Positions 1-8,308 of a stretch of 64,000 bases of DNA are shown piece after piece. This DNA comes from Sphingomonas sp. Mn802worker (GTDB taxonomy: Bacteria > Pseudomonadota > Alphaproteobacteria > Sphingomonadales > Sphingomonadaceae). Within the stretch, counting starts at the first letter, position 1, and every line of letters starts with the position of its first letter. The stretch lies in assembly GCF_000382485.1 (NCBI RefSeq), contig NZ_AORY01000004.1, positions 248,001 through 312,000 on the forward strand, given 5' to 3'. Position numbers and translations under genes: made by a program. The notes under the pieces were generated by a model. The model ran no database searches and was not told the DNA's origin. It saw only the letters and a list, made by a program, of their open reading frames with translations.

Positions 1-276
1 CCCGGCTGATTGTTCCGCACGCCCAATTGAGGCCGAATTACATCACCATGTCGTAAGTAGTACGCTTGGTCTCGACGAAGAAGCGTCAAATAGGCCGTGT
101 GACGCTCAATCGTGATCCACTCGACCGTGACCTTTTACGGTAATGAAGAACGCCCTGCCAGCGAGGTCACCGGCTGCGCCGCCGCTCTCGGCCCTGATCC
201 TTTGGCACGATTGCCCAAGCAACTAAGCGACGACGACAGGGGCGAGGCAGGGCGCACGCCGCTCGGCTGATCGGTG

Positions 277-420
277 CTAGACCGCCCGCCCGCGGAACAG
301 CTGCACCAGCCCGACAATCACGGCCACGACCAGCAGGATGTGGATCAAGCCACCCGCGACGTGAAGGCTGAAGCCGAGCAGCCACAGCACCAGCAGGATC
401 ACTGCGATCGTCCACAACAT
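277..420 (-). CDS. Small Lmo0937-family-like membrane protein (47 aa)
   Basis: A 47-residue protein starting MLWTIAVILLVLWLLGF and ending in QLFRGRAV. It is almost entirely hydrophobic, with two short membrane-spanning stretches (about residues 4-18 and 25-40) joined by a HVAGG turn. The pattern of an ML(W)TI start, LLG(F) and a short basic tail matches the small Lmo0937-type membrane proteins known in many bacteria; their function is unknown. A GGAGAGTGCCG stretch just upstream of the ATG can serve as ribosome binding site. It stands alone, upstream of the window's left edge material in which I see no gene (1-276). Confidence 0.7.
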   Translation of the reverse strand: MLWTIAVILLVLWLLGFSLHVAGGLIHILLVVAVIVGLVQLFRGRAV

Positions 421-514
421 CGGCACTCTCCTTCGTTACGCCAGCGAAAACGTAGACAACGACGGCCGCGTTCCGTGCGCCTGGCAATCTTTCGACATAA
501 TATCGTTGAGCGGC

Positions 515-1873
515 TCAGCGCATCGGGACCTGCGATGGCGGATAATAAGGCGGCGGGGCTGGCGCGGGTGGCGCCGCCGGCACGACGTGCGTGGCGGTCG
601 GGTCCTTGAGCAACCGCCATCCGGTCGGCAAGTAATCGGTCGACATGAAGAAATAAAAGGCACAGCTTCGGTCGCTGCGGTAGCTGCCGCCCTTCACCAG
701 CCCGAAAGCGCGCGTCCCGAGAAACACTGGCGCACCGCTGTCGCCGCCCTGGCAGCTTGGCCCCGCCACCGTTACCCAGGTCGGCAGGCACGCTCCGCCG
801 CACAATTGGCCCGCCGGCGCGAACGAGACGAGTTCGACGGGCGCACAACTGTAGCCGGTCCGCTCGCCGCGATGGCAGACGACATCGCCCGCGCGCATGC
901 TGCTGAGCGCGCGCCGGCCGGCCACCGCGCGGCTGACCGTCTTGCCCGTGTCGGCGAAGAAGGCGGGTTGCAGCGGCACGGCGCTCGCGTTGACCTGCAC
1001 GTCCTGATAGCCCCAACCCCATTGACCGACGAACGAGAGCGCCTGAGCCTCGCCGTTCGGGCCGATGTAGGTCAGTTCGTCGGGGCAGTGCGCCGCGGTC
1101 GCGATCCCGGTGCGTGCACCATCGGTGACGACGAAGCCGGTGGTGCAGGCATATCGACGACCATCCGCCGGATCGACGCCGACGACGCGCGCGCCACCCT
1201 CCGCCATCATGTCCGCGCTCGCGACCACTCGGTCGGTCCGCACCCGAACCGGCACGCCCGCGATTGCCGTCAGTCTTGCGGTGAGCGCATCAACGCCCTC
1301 GCGATCGACATCGGATGGATTGACGATCACCACCAACTCGCCGGTCGCGAGATCGATCCCCATTCCCGGCGGGTGCGCCACCGCGGCGGCAAGCTCGGTC
1401 TGGTGCGAGGCGAGCGCCAGCTCCAGCGCCGCGCGCGTCGCCGACGCACCGGTGCGGAACACGATCGGCACGGCGATGCCGCCCGCCACGATCGATCGAT
1501 CGGGCACAGGCGCGTCGCCGGTCAGCAGGACGACAATGCGATACGCTGGACGGTGCTCGATCGAAATTCCTGCCAGCCGATCGGCCAACTCGATCGCTAG
1601 TCGATCGGTTACCGGCACTGTCTCTTCCTGCGCGATCAGCCGCGCACGTGCCTCGGTGAGCGGGACGCCGTACAGCCGCGCATATTCGCCCGCGTCCTGC
1701 GTGATCGCAGCGTCGGCGCTCTGGCGGGGAGGAAAGGCATCTGCTTCCACTGCGACCGTTGGCGGAGCCTGCACCGGAGCCGCCAGCACCTGCGCGTCGC
1801 CGGTGCTCGCAGCCGCCACCATCGCCACCGCACCCAGGGCGCCGCGCCACCATCTACCGATCCTGCTCGACAC
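515..1873 (-). CDS. Secreted trypsin/streptogrisin-like serine protease
   Basis: A 452-residue exported protease. The start is GTG at 1873 behind AAGAGGCG. Residues about 8-27 form a signal peptide ending near GDA-Q. The chymotrypsin-fold catalytic parts are visible: the histidine in GIATAAHC (about residue 265) and the serine in CQGGDSGAPVF (about 373). A cysteine near TAAHC and paired cysteines around C(GGA)C and SCQGG suggest disulfides. The roughly 200 residues between signal and catalytic domain are helical in character (LYGVPLTEARARL) and resemble the N-terminal pro-region of S1-family bacterial proteases such as alpha-lytic protease; this is an inference. The C-terminus is a proline-rich tail (PAAPPAPAPPPYYPP). 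The catalytic aspartate could not be placed with certainty. Confidence 0.8.
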   Translation of the reverse strand: MSSRIGRWWRGALGAVAMVAAASTGDAQVLAAPVQAPPTVAVEADAFPPRQSADAAITQDAGEYARLYGVPLTEARARLIAQEETVPVTDRLAIELADRLAGISIEHRPAYRIVVLLTGDAPVPDRSIVAGGIAVPIVFRTGASATRAALELALASHQTELAAAVAHPPGMGIDLATGELVVIVNPSDVDREGVDALTARLTAIAGVPVRVRTDRVVASADMMAEGGARVVGVDPADGRRYACTTGFVVTDGARTGIATAAHCPDELTYIGPNGEAQALSFVGQWGWGYQDVQVNASAVPLQPAFFADTGKTVSRAVAGRRALSSMRAGDVVCHRGERTGYSCAPVELVSFAPAGQLCGGACLPTWVTVAGPSCQGGDSGAPVFLGTRAFGLVKGGSYRSDRSCAFYFFMSTDYLPTGWRLLKDPTATHVVPAAPPAPAPPPYYPPSQVPMR

Positions 1874-1985
1874 CCGCGCCTCTTAGCGCTACCTGCCCGA
1901 ACTTGTCCTGAACGAACATGCGCGAGCGCCGAACAGGCGTGCTGCCCTTGCAGCCAACGCGCAGCCACCCAATTTTGAAAGCCTC

Positions 1986-3710
1986 ATGACCTTCCCGAAC
2001 CTCCCCCAGCCTCTCGCCGAGGCGCTTTCCGCGCGCGGTTACGCCGCTCCCACTCCCGTTCAGGCGGCGGTGATCGAGCCCGAGGCGCACGGACGCGACC
2101 TGATCGTCTCGGCGCAGACCGGCTCGGGCAAGACGGTGGCGTTCGGCTTGGCGATGGCGGGCGAGCTGATGCCGGAGGGCGAATTGCCACCGGCAGGTGC
2201 GCCGCTCGCGCTCATCATCGCGCCGACGCGTGAGCTCGCCTTGCAGGTCAGCCGCGAGTTGCAGTGGCTCTATGCGTCCGCACACGCGCGCATCGCGACC
2301 TGCGTCGGGGGCATGGACGCCTCGCGCGAACGCCGCGCGCTCAACCACGGCGCGCACATCGTCGTGGGTACGCCGGGGCGTCTGCGCGACCACCTCGAAC
2401 GTGGCGCGCTCGACCTGTCGAGCTTGCGCGCTGCCGTCCTCGACGAAGCGGACGAGATGCTCGACATGGGGTTCCGCGAGGACCTCGAGGAGATCCTCGA
2501 CGCGACCCCGGCCGAGCGCCGCACGCTTCTGTTCTCCGCGACGATGCCGAAGCCGATCGTCGCGCTCGCCAAGCGTTATCAGAAGGATGCGCTCAGGATC
2601 GAGACCAAGGGCGAGGATCGCGGCCACGGCGACATCTCCTATGTCGCGGTGACGGTCGCGCCCGCTGATATCGAGCACGCCGCGATCAACCTGCTGCGCC
2701 TGCACGAGGCGGAAACCGCGATGCTGTTCTGCGCCACGCGCGACAACGTGCGCCGGCTCCACGCCAGCCTGGTCGAGCGGGGGTTCGCGGCCGTCGCCTT
2801 GTCGGGCGAGCACAGCCAGAACGAGCGCAACGCCGCGCTCCAGGCGCTGCGCGACAAGCGCGCGCGCGTCTGCGTCGCGACTGACGTCGCCGCGCGCGGC
2901 ATCGATTTGCCCAGCCTGAGCCTCGTCATCCACGTCGAGCTGCCGCGCGACGCGGAGACGCTCCAGCATCGCTCGGGTCGCACCGGTCGCGCCGGGCGCA
3001 AGGGCACCGCGGTGCTGATGGTGCCGTACCCGCGCCGTCGCCGTGTCGAGATGATGCTGCGCGGTGCCAAGATCAACGTTGAGTGGACCAACCCGCCGAC
3101 CGCCGACGACATCCGCGCCAGCGACCGTGAGCGGCTCATCACCACCTTGCTAGAGCCAGTCGAGATTGACGAGGAGGATCGCGCGCTCGCACAGCGGCTG
3201 ATTGCGGAGAAGTCGCCCGAGGACATTGCCGCGATGCTCGTCCAGGCGCACCGCGCACGGCTGCCCGAGCCGGAGGAGCTGGTGGCCGCGACGCCCGAGG
3301 CGCAGCGCGCCGCGCAGGCCGATCGCCACCGTCCCGGCTTTGACGATACGCAGTGGTTCGTGATGGACATCGGCCGCCGCCAGAACGCCGATCCGCGCTG
3401 GCTGCTGCCGCTGCTCTGCCGTCGCGGGCACATCACGCGCAACGAGATCGGCGCGATCCGTATCGGCCCGAACGAGACCTGGTTCCAGGTGCCGACCGCG
3501 ATCGCCGCCAAGTTCAACGCGGCGGTTCAACGGACCGCAAGCGCTGACGGCGAGGACGAGAGCGGCATTCGCATCATCCCCGGCAACGGGCCTGCGCCGG
3601 GCGGAAGTGGCGCGCCGCGTGGCGGCCCGCGTACCGGCGGCGCTCGGGGCGCACCGATGCACCGCGCGCGCCCGACAAACCCGCGCAAGCCGCAGGGTCG
3701 TCGACCGTAA
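1986..3710 (+). CDS. DEAD-box ATP-dependent RNA helicase with DbpA-type RNA-binding domain
   Basis: A 574-residue RNA helicase of the DeaD/CsdA/DbpA group, expected to remodel rRNA or mRNA. Motifs run in order: Q motif with F-NLPQPLAEAL at the start, AQTGSGKT (motif I, about residue 44), PTRELALQV (Ia), TPGRL (Ib), DEADEML (II), SATMP (III), then the second RecA domain with ATDVAARGIDLP (V) and HRSGRTGRAGRKG (VI). Residues about 455-515 (WFVMDIGRRQNADPRWLLPLL) look like the DbpA RNA-binding domain that helps select an RNA substrate. The tail is rich in G, R and P. No clear Shine-Dalgarno precedes the ATG. It converges on the ScfR-like gene with only 2 bases between stops. Confidence 0.93.
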   Translation: MTFPNLPQPLAEALSARGYAAPTPVQAAVIEPEAHGRDLIVSAQTGSGKTVAFGLAMAGELMPEGELPPAGAPLALIIAPTRELALQVSRELQWLYASAHARIATCVGGMDASRERRALNHGAHIVVGTPGRLRDHLERGALDLSSLRAAVLDEADEMLDMGFREDLEEILDATPAERRTLLFSATMPKPIVALAKRYQKDALRIETKGEDRGHGDISYVAVTVAPADIEHAAINLLRLHEAETAMLFCATRDNVRRLHASLVERGFAAVALSGEHSQNERNAALQALRDKRARVCVATDVAARGIDLPSLSLVIHVELPRDAETLQHRSGRTGRAGRKGTAVLMVPYPRRRRVEMMLRGAKINVEWTNPPTADDIRASDRERLITTLLEPVEIDEEDRALAQRLIAEKSPEDIAAMLVQAHRARLPEPEELVAATPEAQRAAQADRHRPGFDDTQWFVMDIGRRQNADPRWLLPLLCRRGHITRNEIGAIRIGPNETWFQVPTAIAAKFNAAVQRTASADGEDESGIRIIPGNGPAPGGSGAPRGGPRTGGARGAPMHRARPTNPRKPQGRRP

Positions 3711-3712
3711 GT

Positions 3713-5106
3713 TCAGTCGGCGACGAAGCTCAGTGCCGACACACGCCGCTCGCGCTCGTTGACTACCAGCGCGCGCGCCGCGGGCGGCAGCGAGCGCTGA
3801 GGGCAGTCGGCGCGCAGGCACGCGCGGCAGCCGAGCCCGATTGGGGTCGCGGCACCCGCCAGATCGAGCCCACGCGCGGCGGCGAGCGTCGGGGCCTGCT
3901 CGGCGGGCACGCCGAGCGACAGCGCAAACTCCGCCGCGACCGCACTCGCGCCGACGCCGACCGAACGCGTACCCGGCACCGCAACCTGCAACGTGAACCA
4001 GCGCGTGCCGTCCTCAAGCTCGATCAACTGAGGCACTGCCGTACCCGGACGGTCGAATGCGTGATGCACCCGCCACAACGGGCAGCGTGCATCGCTTGTA
4101 ACCATCACAGCGCCACTCGCCCCCGCGAAGCGCTTCGACACCTGACCCGCGCGGTCGACGCGCAGCAGGAAAAACGGCAGCCCGCGCGCGCCGACCCGCG
4201 ACAGGGTCGTCAGCCGGTGCGCAACCTGCTCTACGCTCGCGCCGAAGCGATGCTGCAATGTCGCTAGGTCGTACCCGCTCCCCTCGCACGCGCGCAGGAA
4301 CCGCGCATAGGGCATCATCACCGCGGCGGCAAAGTAAGCGGCGAGGTGCCGTCGGAATAGCCGCTCCGACACGCGATTGGCGAACGTCGCACCGCGTGCC
4401 AGCGCGTCGATCTCGGTGCGCGCCTCCAGTTGCGCCAACTGCGTCGCAAGCGCGAAGGTGCGGCTTGCGGGCGACAGCATCTCGCCCAGCTGCAACTGCC
4501 GCGCGTGCAGGTCGAGACGCCGCAGGTGGTCGGGCATCACCTCCGCCGGCAGGATACGGATCGCCAGGCCGTGGCGCACGCGCAGCCGCTCGGTCAGCGC
4601 ACCGTACAGGTCCGCGCTCGCCAGCCGCAGTTCGTCGGCCACACCTTCGGCCAAGGCGTCGAGATCGGGAAAGTGGCTGCGCCAGCGATCGATCTCGCGC
4701 CGGACCGCCACCGTTGGGTCGTCCGCCTCATCGGCTGCGCCTGTGACCCCACCGCCGCGGTCGAACGCGCGCGCGAACGCCTCCGCCCGCCGGGGGCGGC
4801 GGCGAGCCATTCCTCCACCTCGCTGCGATCGATCTCCAGATCGGCGAACAGCGGATCGGCCAGCCGCCGCCGGATCGCCTCCGCCCCGCCGCCGGGCTCA
4901 CCCGCGACCAGCGCGCGCGGGTCGAAATCGAATACCTCGGTCATCTTGACCAGCAAGCCGGCCGGCAGCGCGCGCTGGTTGCGCTCGATCAGGTTCAGGT
5001 AGCTCGGCGACACGCCCAGCATCTCCGCCATCGCTGCCTGCGTCAGCCCGATACGGCGTCTGAGCCGCCTGACCGCATGACCGCCCATCACCTTCTCGCG
5101 CGCCAT
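3713..5106 (-). pseudogene. ScfR/RamB-like short-chain fatty acyl transcriptional regulator, frameshifted
   Basis: Two overlapping frames together encode one protein of about 464 residues, the usual size of the XRE-family ScfR regulators (RamB, PccR). The first frame (from ATG 5106) holds an N-terminal helix-turn-helix, with LTQAAMAEMLGVSPSYLN at about residues 21-38. The second frame holds an IrrE-like segment and the C-terminal domain with the cysteine cluster GCRACLRADCPQRS. They join at a C5 run on the coding strand (plus-strand G run 4792-4796). One more C there would give WLAAAPRRAEAFARAFDRG in a single frame. RamB in Corynebacterium controls isocitrate lyase, and this gene is divergent from aceA, so a role in glyoxylate-shunt control is likely. 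Either the gene is broken or a base was lost in sequencing. Confidence 0.85.
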
Positions 5107-5111
5107 ATCTT

Positions 5112-5199
5112 GCCTGTAAACAAATTGACAGCGTGACAGCTTCTACGCTGCTTCTTGCGACCCTGCGACACAAAACCTTGTCAATCTTTGTTCACAGGC
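5112..5199. promoter_or_regulatory. Divergent ScfR/aceA control region with long inverted repeat
   Basis: Two arms face each other in the intergenic region. One is GCCTGTAAACAAATTGACA at 5112-5130. The other, read on the minus strand, is GCCTGTGAACAAAGATTGACA, the complement of 5179-5199. They share GCCTGT-AACAAA and TTGACA, with two extra bases in the second copy. The TTGACA ends could double as -35 boxes for the two divergent promoters. The arrangement suggests operators bound by the adjacent XRE-family regulator; that is inference from position and symmetry. Confidence 0.6.
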
Positions 5200-5272
5200 G
5201 ACGTTTGGTCGGCTTACTCCTTCCTCAGCGGCGAACAACCGCCGAACAGAGAAACACCAGAGGAGAGCGTCC

Positions 5273-5428
5273 ATGCCGACCGAACCGCAACGCAGCCGTG
5301 CCGTCTTCTCGACCGAAGACTTCGGGCTGATGAAGGAAGCCGTCGCCAATTACGTCCGTCAGATCGCGGACGACCCGCGCTCGGCCAAATTCTCCAACCT
5401 CTACCACCGCCTCGGCCGGCTCGGCTGA
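5273..5428 (+). CDS. Small 51-residue protein upstream of isocitrate lyase
   Basis: An ATG at 5273 preceded by AGAGGAGAGCGTCC opens a 51-codon frame starting MPTEPQRSRAVFSTEDFGLM and ending YHRLGRLG. It is soluble, amphipathic and has no signal or membrane segment. The residues FSTEDFGLMKEAVANYVRQIAD look like a single helix. It lies between the divergent control region and aceA, in a different reading frame from aceA, so it is the first cistron of the aceA transcript. I do not recognise a family. The good ribosome site, coding-like composition and position support a real gene, perhaps a modulator or leader peptide. Confidence 0.6.
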   Translation: MPTEPQRSRAVFSTEDFGLMKEAVANYVRQIADDPRSAKFSNLYHRLGRLG

Positions 5429-5550
5429 CGCGAACGCCCGCAACGCGGGCGACCAAGTTCCTGGGGAGGAAAGGTGGTTCGTCGGCGCGGAATGCCGCGC
5501 CGGCGACCATTTTCACGCGCCCCGTTCACACGCATACAAGGGGCAATGCC

Positions 5551-7146
5551 ATGACCTACCAGGACCACACCAGCCAGATCGGCCAGCTGATCGCGCGCCA
5601 GAACGGCACGTGGGACGGCATCGACGCCGAGGCGGTCGCGCGGATGCGGTTGCAGAACCGCTTCAACACCGGGCTCGACATCGCCAAGTACACCGCGGGC
5701 ATCATGCGCCGCGACATGGCCGCCTACGATGCCGATCCGGCCAATTACACGCAGTCGTTGGGGTGCTGGCACGGCTTCATCGGGCAGCAGAAGCTCATCA
5801 GCATCAAGAAGCATTTCGGCTCGACCAAGGGACGCTACCTCTATCTCTCCGGCTGGATGGTCGCCGCGCTCCGCAGCGATTTCGGACCGCTCCCCGACCA
5901 GTCAATGCACGAGAAGACGAGCGTGCCTGCACTAATCGAGGAGCTCTACACCTTCCTCAAGCAGGCGGATGCGCGCGAACTGGGCATGATGTTCCGCGAG
6001 CTCGATCACGCGCGTGAGGCGGGCAATGAGATCGAGGCGCAACGGCTGATCCACGCGATCGACCATTACGAGACGCACGTCGTGCCGATCATCGCCGACA
6101 TCGACGCCGGCTTCGGCAATGCCGAGGCGACCTATCTGCTCGCGAAAAAGATGATCGAGGCGGGCGCCTGCGCGCTCCAGATCGAGAACCAGGTTTCAGA
6201 CGAGAAGCAGTGCGGCCACCAGGACGGGAAGGTGACCGTCCCGCACGACGACTTCCTCGCCAAGGTTCGCGCCTGCCGCTACGCCTTCCTCGAACTGGGC
6301 GTCGAGGACGGGATCATCGTCACGCGCACCGATTCACTTGGTGCCGGCCTCACCAAGCAGATCGCGTTTAGCAAGGAACCGGGCGACATCGGCGACCAGT
6401 ACAACAGCTTCCTCGATGCCGAGGAGATCACCGATTTGTCGAGCGTCAACGGCGACGTCATCATCAACCGCGACGGCAAGCTGATGCGCCCCAAGCGGTT
6501 GCCGTCCAACCTGTTCCAGTTCCGCGAAGGGACGGGCGCCGACCGCTGCGTGCTCGACTGCATCACCTCGCTCCAGCACGGCGCCGACCTGTTGTGGATC
6601 GAAACGGAGAAGCCGCACATCGAGCAGATCGCGAGCATGGTCGACCGCATCCGCGAGGTGATCCCCAACGCCAAGCTTGTCTACAACAATTCGCCCAGCT
6701 TCAACTGGACGCTCAACTTCCGCCAGCAGGTGTTCGACGCCTGGGCGGGCGAGGGGCGTGACGTGTCGTCCTATGACCGCGCGCGGTTGATGAGTGTCGA
6801 CTATGACGACACCGATCTGGCGGCAGAGGCGGACGAGCGTATCCGCACCTTCCAGAAGGACGCGGCGGCACGCGCCGGCATCTTCCATCACCTGATCACG
6901 CTGCCGACCTATCACACTGCGGCATTGTCGACCGATAATCTCGCCAAGGAGTATTTCGGCGACGCGGGCATGCTCGGCTACGTCAAGGGCGTGCAGCGTA
7001 AGGAAATCCGCGAGGGCATCGCGTGCGTCAAGCACCAGAACATGTCGGGCTCCGACATCGGCGACGACCACAAGGAATATTTCGCCGGCGAGGCGGCGCT
7101 AAAGGCTGGCGGCGCGCACAACACGATGAATCAATTCGCCGCCTGA
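5551..7146 (+). CDS. aceA: Isocitrate lyase
   Basis: A 531-residue isocitrate lyase, which splits isocitrate to succinate and glyoxylate in the glyoxylate shunt. It belongs to the longer (about 530 aa) type known from Pseudomonas aeruginosa. The catalytic loop reads KQCGHQDGKVTVPHDDF (cysteine near residue 217) where E. coli has KKCGH. IVTRTDSLGAG and LVYNNSPSFNW are further conserved blocks. The start MTYQDHTSQIGQLIAR at ATG 5551 follows AAGGGG; the frame is open further upstream but that part overlaps the small cistron and is not coding. Malate synthase is not in the window. Control by the divergent ScfR-like regulator is likely. Confidence 0.95.
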   Translation: MTYQDHTSQIGQLIARQNGTWDGIDAEAVARMRLQNRFNTGLDIAKYTAGIMRRDMAAYDADPANYTQSLGCWHGFIGQQKLISIKKHFGSTKGRYLYLSGWMVAALRSDFGPLPDQSMHEKTSVPALIEELYTFLKQADARELGMMFRELDHAREAGNEIEAQRLIHAIDHYETHVVPIIADIDAGFGNAEATYLLAKKMIEAGACALQIENQVSDEKQCGHQDGKVTVPHDDFLAKVRACRYAFLELGVEDGIIVTRTDSLGAGLTKQIAFSKEPGDIGDQYNSFLDAEEITDLSSVNGDVIINRDGKLMRPKRLPSNLFQFREGTGADRCVLDCITSLQHGADLLWIETEKPHIEQIASMVDRIREVIPNAKLVYNNSPSFNWTLNFRQQVFDAWAGEGRDVSSYDRARLMSVDYDDTDLAAEADERIRTFQKDAAARAGIFHHLITLPTYHTAALSTDNLAKEYFGDAGMLGYVKGVQRKEIREGIACVKHQNMSGSDIGDDHKEYFAGEAALKAGGAHNTMNQFAA

Positions 7147-7204
7147 AAGCAGCAAGGGGAACCAGTTCGCCGCCTGACCCGACCCCTGCGTAGGCAGCGT
7201 ACCC

Positions 7205-7230
7205 ACCCGCGTCGGGCAACCGGCGCGGGT
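7205..7230 (+). terminator. Hairpin downstream of aceA
   Basis: ACCCGCG at 7205-7211 pairs perfectly with CGCGGGT at 7224-7230 around a 12-base loop. It follows the aceA stop by about 60 bases and may end the transcript, but there is no T run, so an intrinsic terminator is only possible. Confidence 0.3.
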
Positions 7231-7352
7231 AATCGCGCGTGCGACGGCCGCGGCGTTCAACATGTACCTGAGCCTACAGGGCGGTTCAGCCGCGGTGCCG
7301 ATTGGCTCGGCTAGGCGTTGGGCAACCCGGTTATCGGGCAAGGAGATACGCC

Positions 7353-7688
7353 ATGAAGCTTCTACGCATGTTCGCCGCTGCCGGCCTCGTCATCGCCAGC
7401 CTCGGCGTGTCCGCCACCGCCGACGCGCAGGGTCCGCGCGGGCCACATGGCCCCGGTCCCGATCGTCACTGGAATGATCGCGGACCTGACCGTGGCCCGG
7501 GACGGGGCCCTGATCGCGGGCCGGGCCGCCATGACTGGCGCGGCGATCATCATCGTGGACCCGACTGGCGCGGCGATCGCGGTCACCATTACGGGCGGGA
7601 TCACCGCCGCTATGGTTATAACGGCTATGGCCGCAACCGCTGCTACGTGACATGGCGCAACCATCGCCAGATTCGCATCTGCCGCTGA
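7353..7688 (+). CDS. Secreted Gly/Arg/Asp/His-rich protein
   Basis: A 111-residue protein with a clear signal peptide (MKLLRMFAAAGLVIASLGVSATADA-Q, about 25 residues). The mature part consists of short imperfect repeats built from RGPDRGPG and (H)DWRGD, followed by HHYGRDHRRYGYNGYGRN. The C-terminus YVTWRNHRQIRICR has two cysteines in the last 16 residues. The ATG follows AAGGAGATACGCC. Such short periplasmic proteins with a low-complexity charged region and a conserved basic tail are common in sphingomonads; function is unknown. Histidine and aspartate content would allow metal binding, which is inference. Confidence 0.75.
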   Translation: MKLLRMFAAAGLVIASLGVSATADAQGPRGPHGPGPDRHWNDRGPDRGPGRGPDRGPGRHDWRGDHHRGPDWRGDRGHHYGRDHRRYGYNGYGRNRCYVTWRNHRQIRICR

Positions 7689-7726
7689 TCTGAAAACGGC
7701 GCGGGCGGAGTCGCTTCCGCCCGCCG

Positions 7727-8164
7727 CTATCTACCCACGTTTTCCAGCGCGCCGCGCAGTCGCTGCACCTGCCGGTTGAGCGCATCCACCTCGGCCAGCG
7801 TCATGCCCGATCGCCCGACCAGCGTCTCGCCTAGGCAGCCGCATTCCTCACGCAGCGCCCAACCACGTTCGCTTAACCGTACCTGCACCTGCCGCTCGTC
7901 GGCCGGGTTGCGCGTCCGCGTCATCAACCCGGCCCCCTCCATCCGCTTGACCAACGGCGTCACCGTGCTCGATTCGAGCGCCAGCCGCTCCGCAATCTGC
8001 CCGATCGTGCGCGCATCTTCTTCCCACAGCGCATGCAGCACCAAATATTGCGGGTAGGTAATACCAAGCGCGTCGAGCTGAGGCTTGTAGGCGCGATTGA
8101 TCGCCATCGAGGTCGCGTAGAGTGAAAAGCAGAGCTGCTGGTCGAGCGGCAGCGGGGCGGGCAT
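7727..8164 (-). CDS. ohrR: MarR-family organic hydroperoxide sensor OhrR
   Basis: A 145-residue MarR-type repressor that senses organic peroxides and controls ohr. It starts MPAPLPLDQQLCFSLYATSM. The single reactive cysteine of OhrR is in LDQQLCFSLY (about residue 12). IGQIAERLALESSTVTPLVKRME is the winged helix-turn-helix recognition region, and RNPADERQVQVRLSERG is the wing. The ATG at 8164 follows GGGAGAA; an upstream extension of 23 codons is less likely. It is divergent from ohr across about 145 bases that hold a perfect palindrome. Confidence 0.9.
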   Translation of the reverse strand: MPAPLPLDQQLCFSLYATSMAINRAYKPQLDALGITYPQYLVLHALWEEDARTIGQIAERLALESSTVTPLVKRMEGAGLMTRTRNPADERQVQVRLSERGWALREECGCLGETLVGRSGMTLAEVDALNRQVQRLRGALENVGR

Positions 8165-8259
8165 CGGCGTTCTCCCATATCGGCACAAAGCCGGCTCGCG
8201 AAAGCATATCGCGACAACTAAATCGCTGGACAAGGCGCAGCGTCGATCTTACCTAAAAG

Positions 8260-8271
8260 TTATCGCGATAA
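8260..8271. promoter_or_regulatory. Likely OhrR operator in the ohrR-ohr spacer
   Basis: TTATCGCGATAA is a perfect 12-base palindrome, about 40 bases before the ohr start. A related sequence, ATATCGCGACAA, lies near 8207 close to the ohrR start, and AAATATCG follows at 8274. AT-rich palindromes in this spacer are the usual OhrR binding sites. Confidence 0.6.
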
Positions 8272-8308
8272 GAAATATCGTGCAATTAATCTTCGAGAGG
8301 TGAAGATC

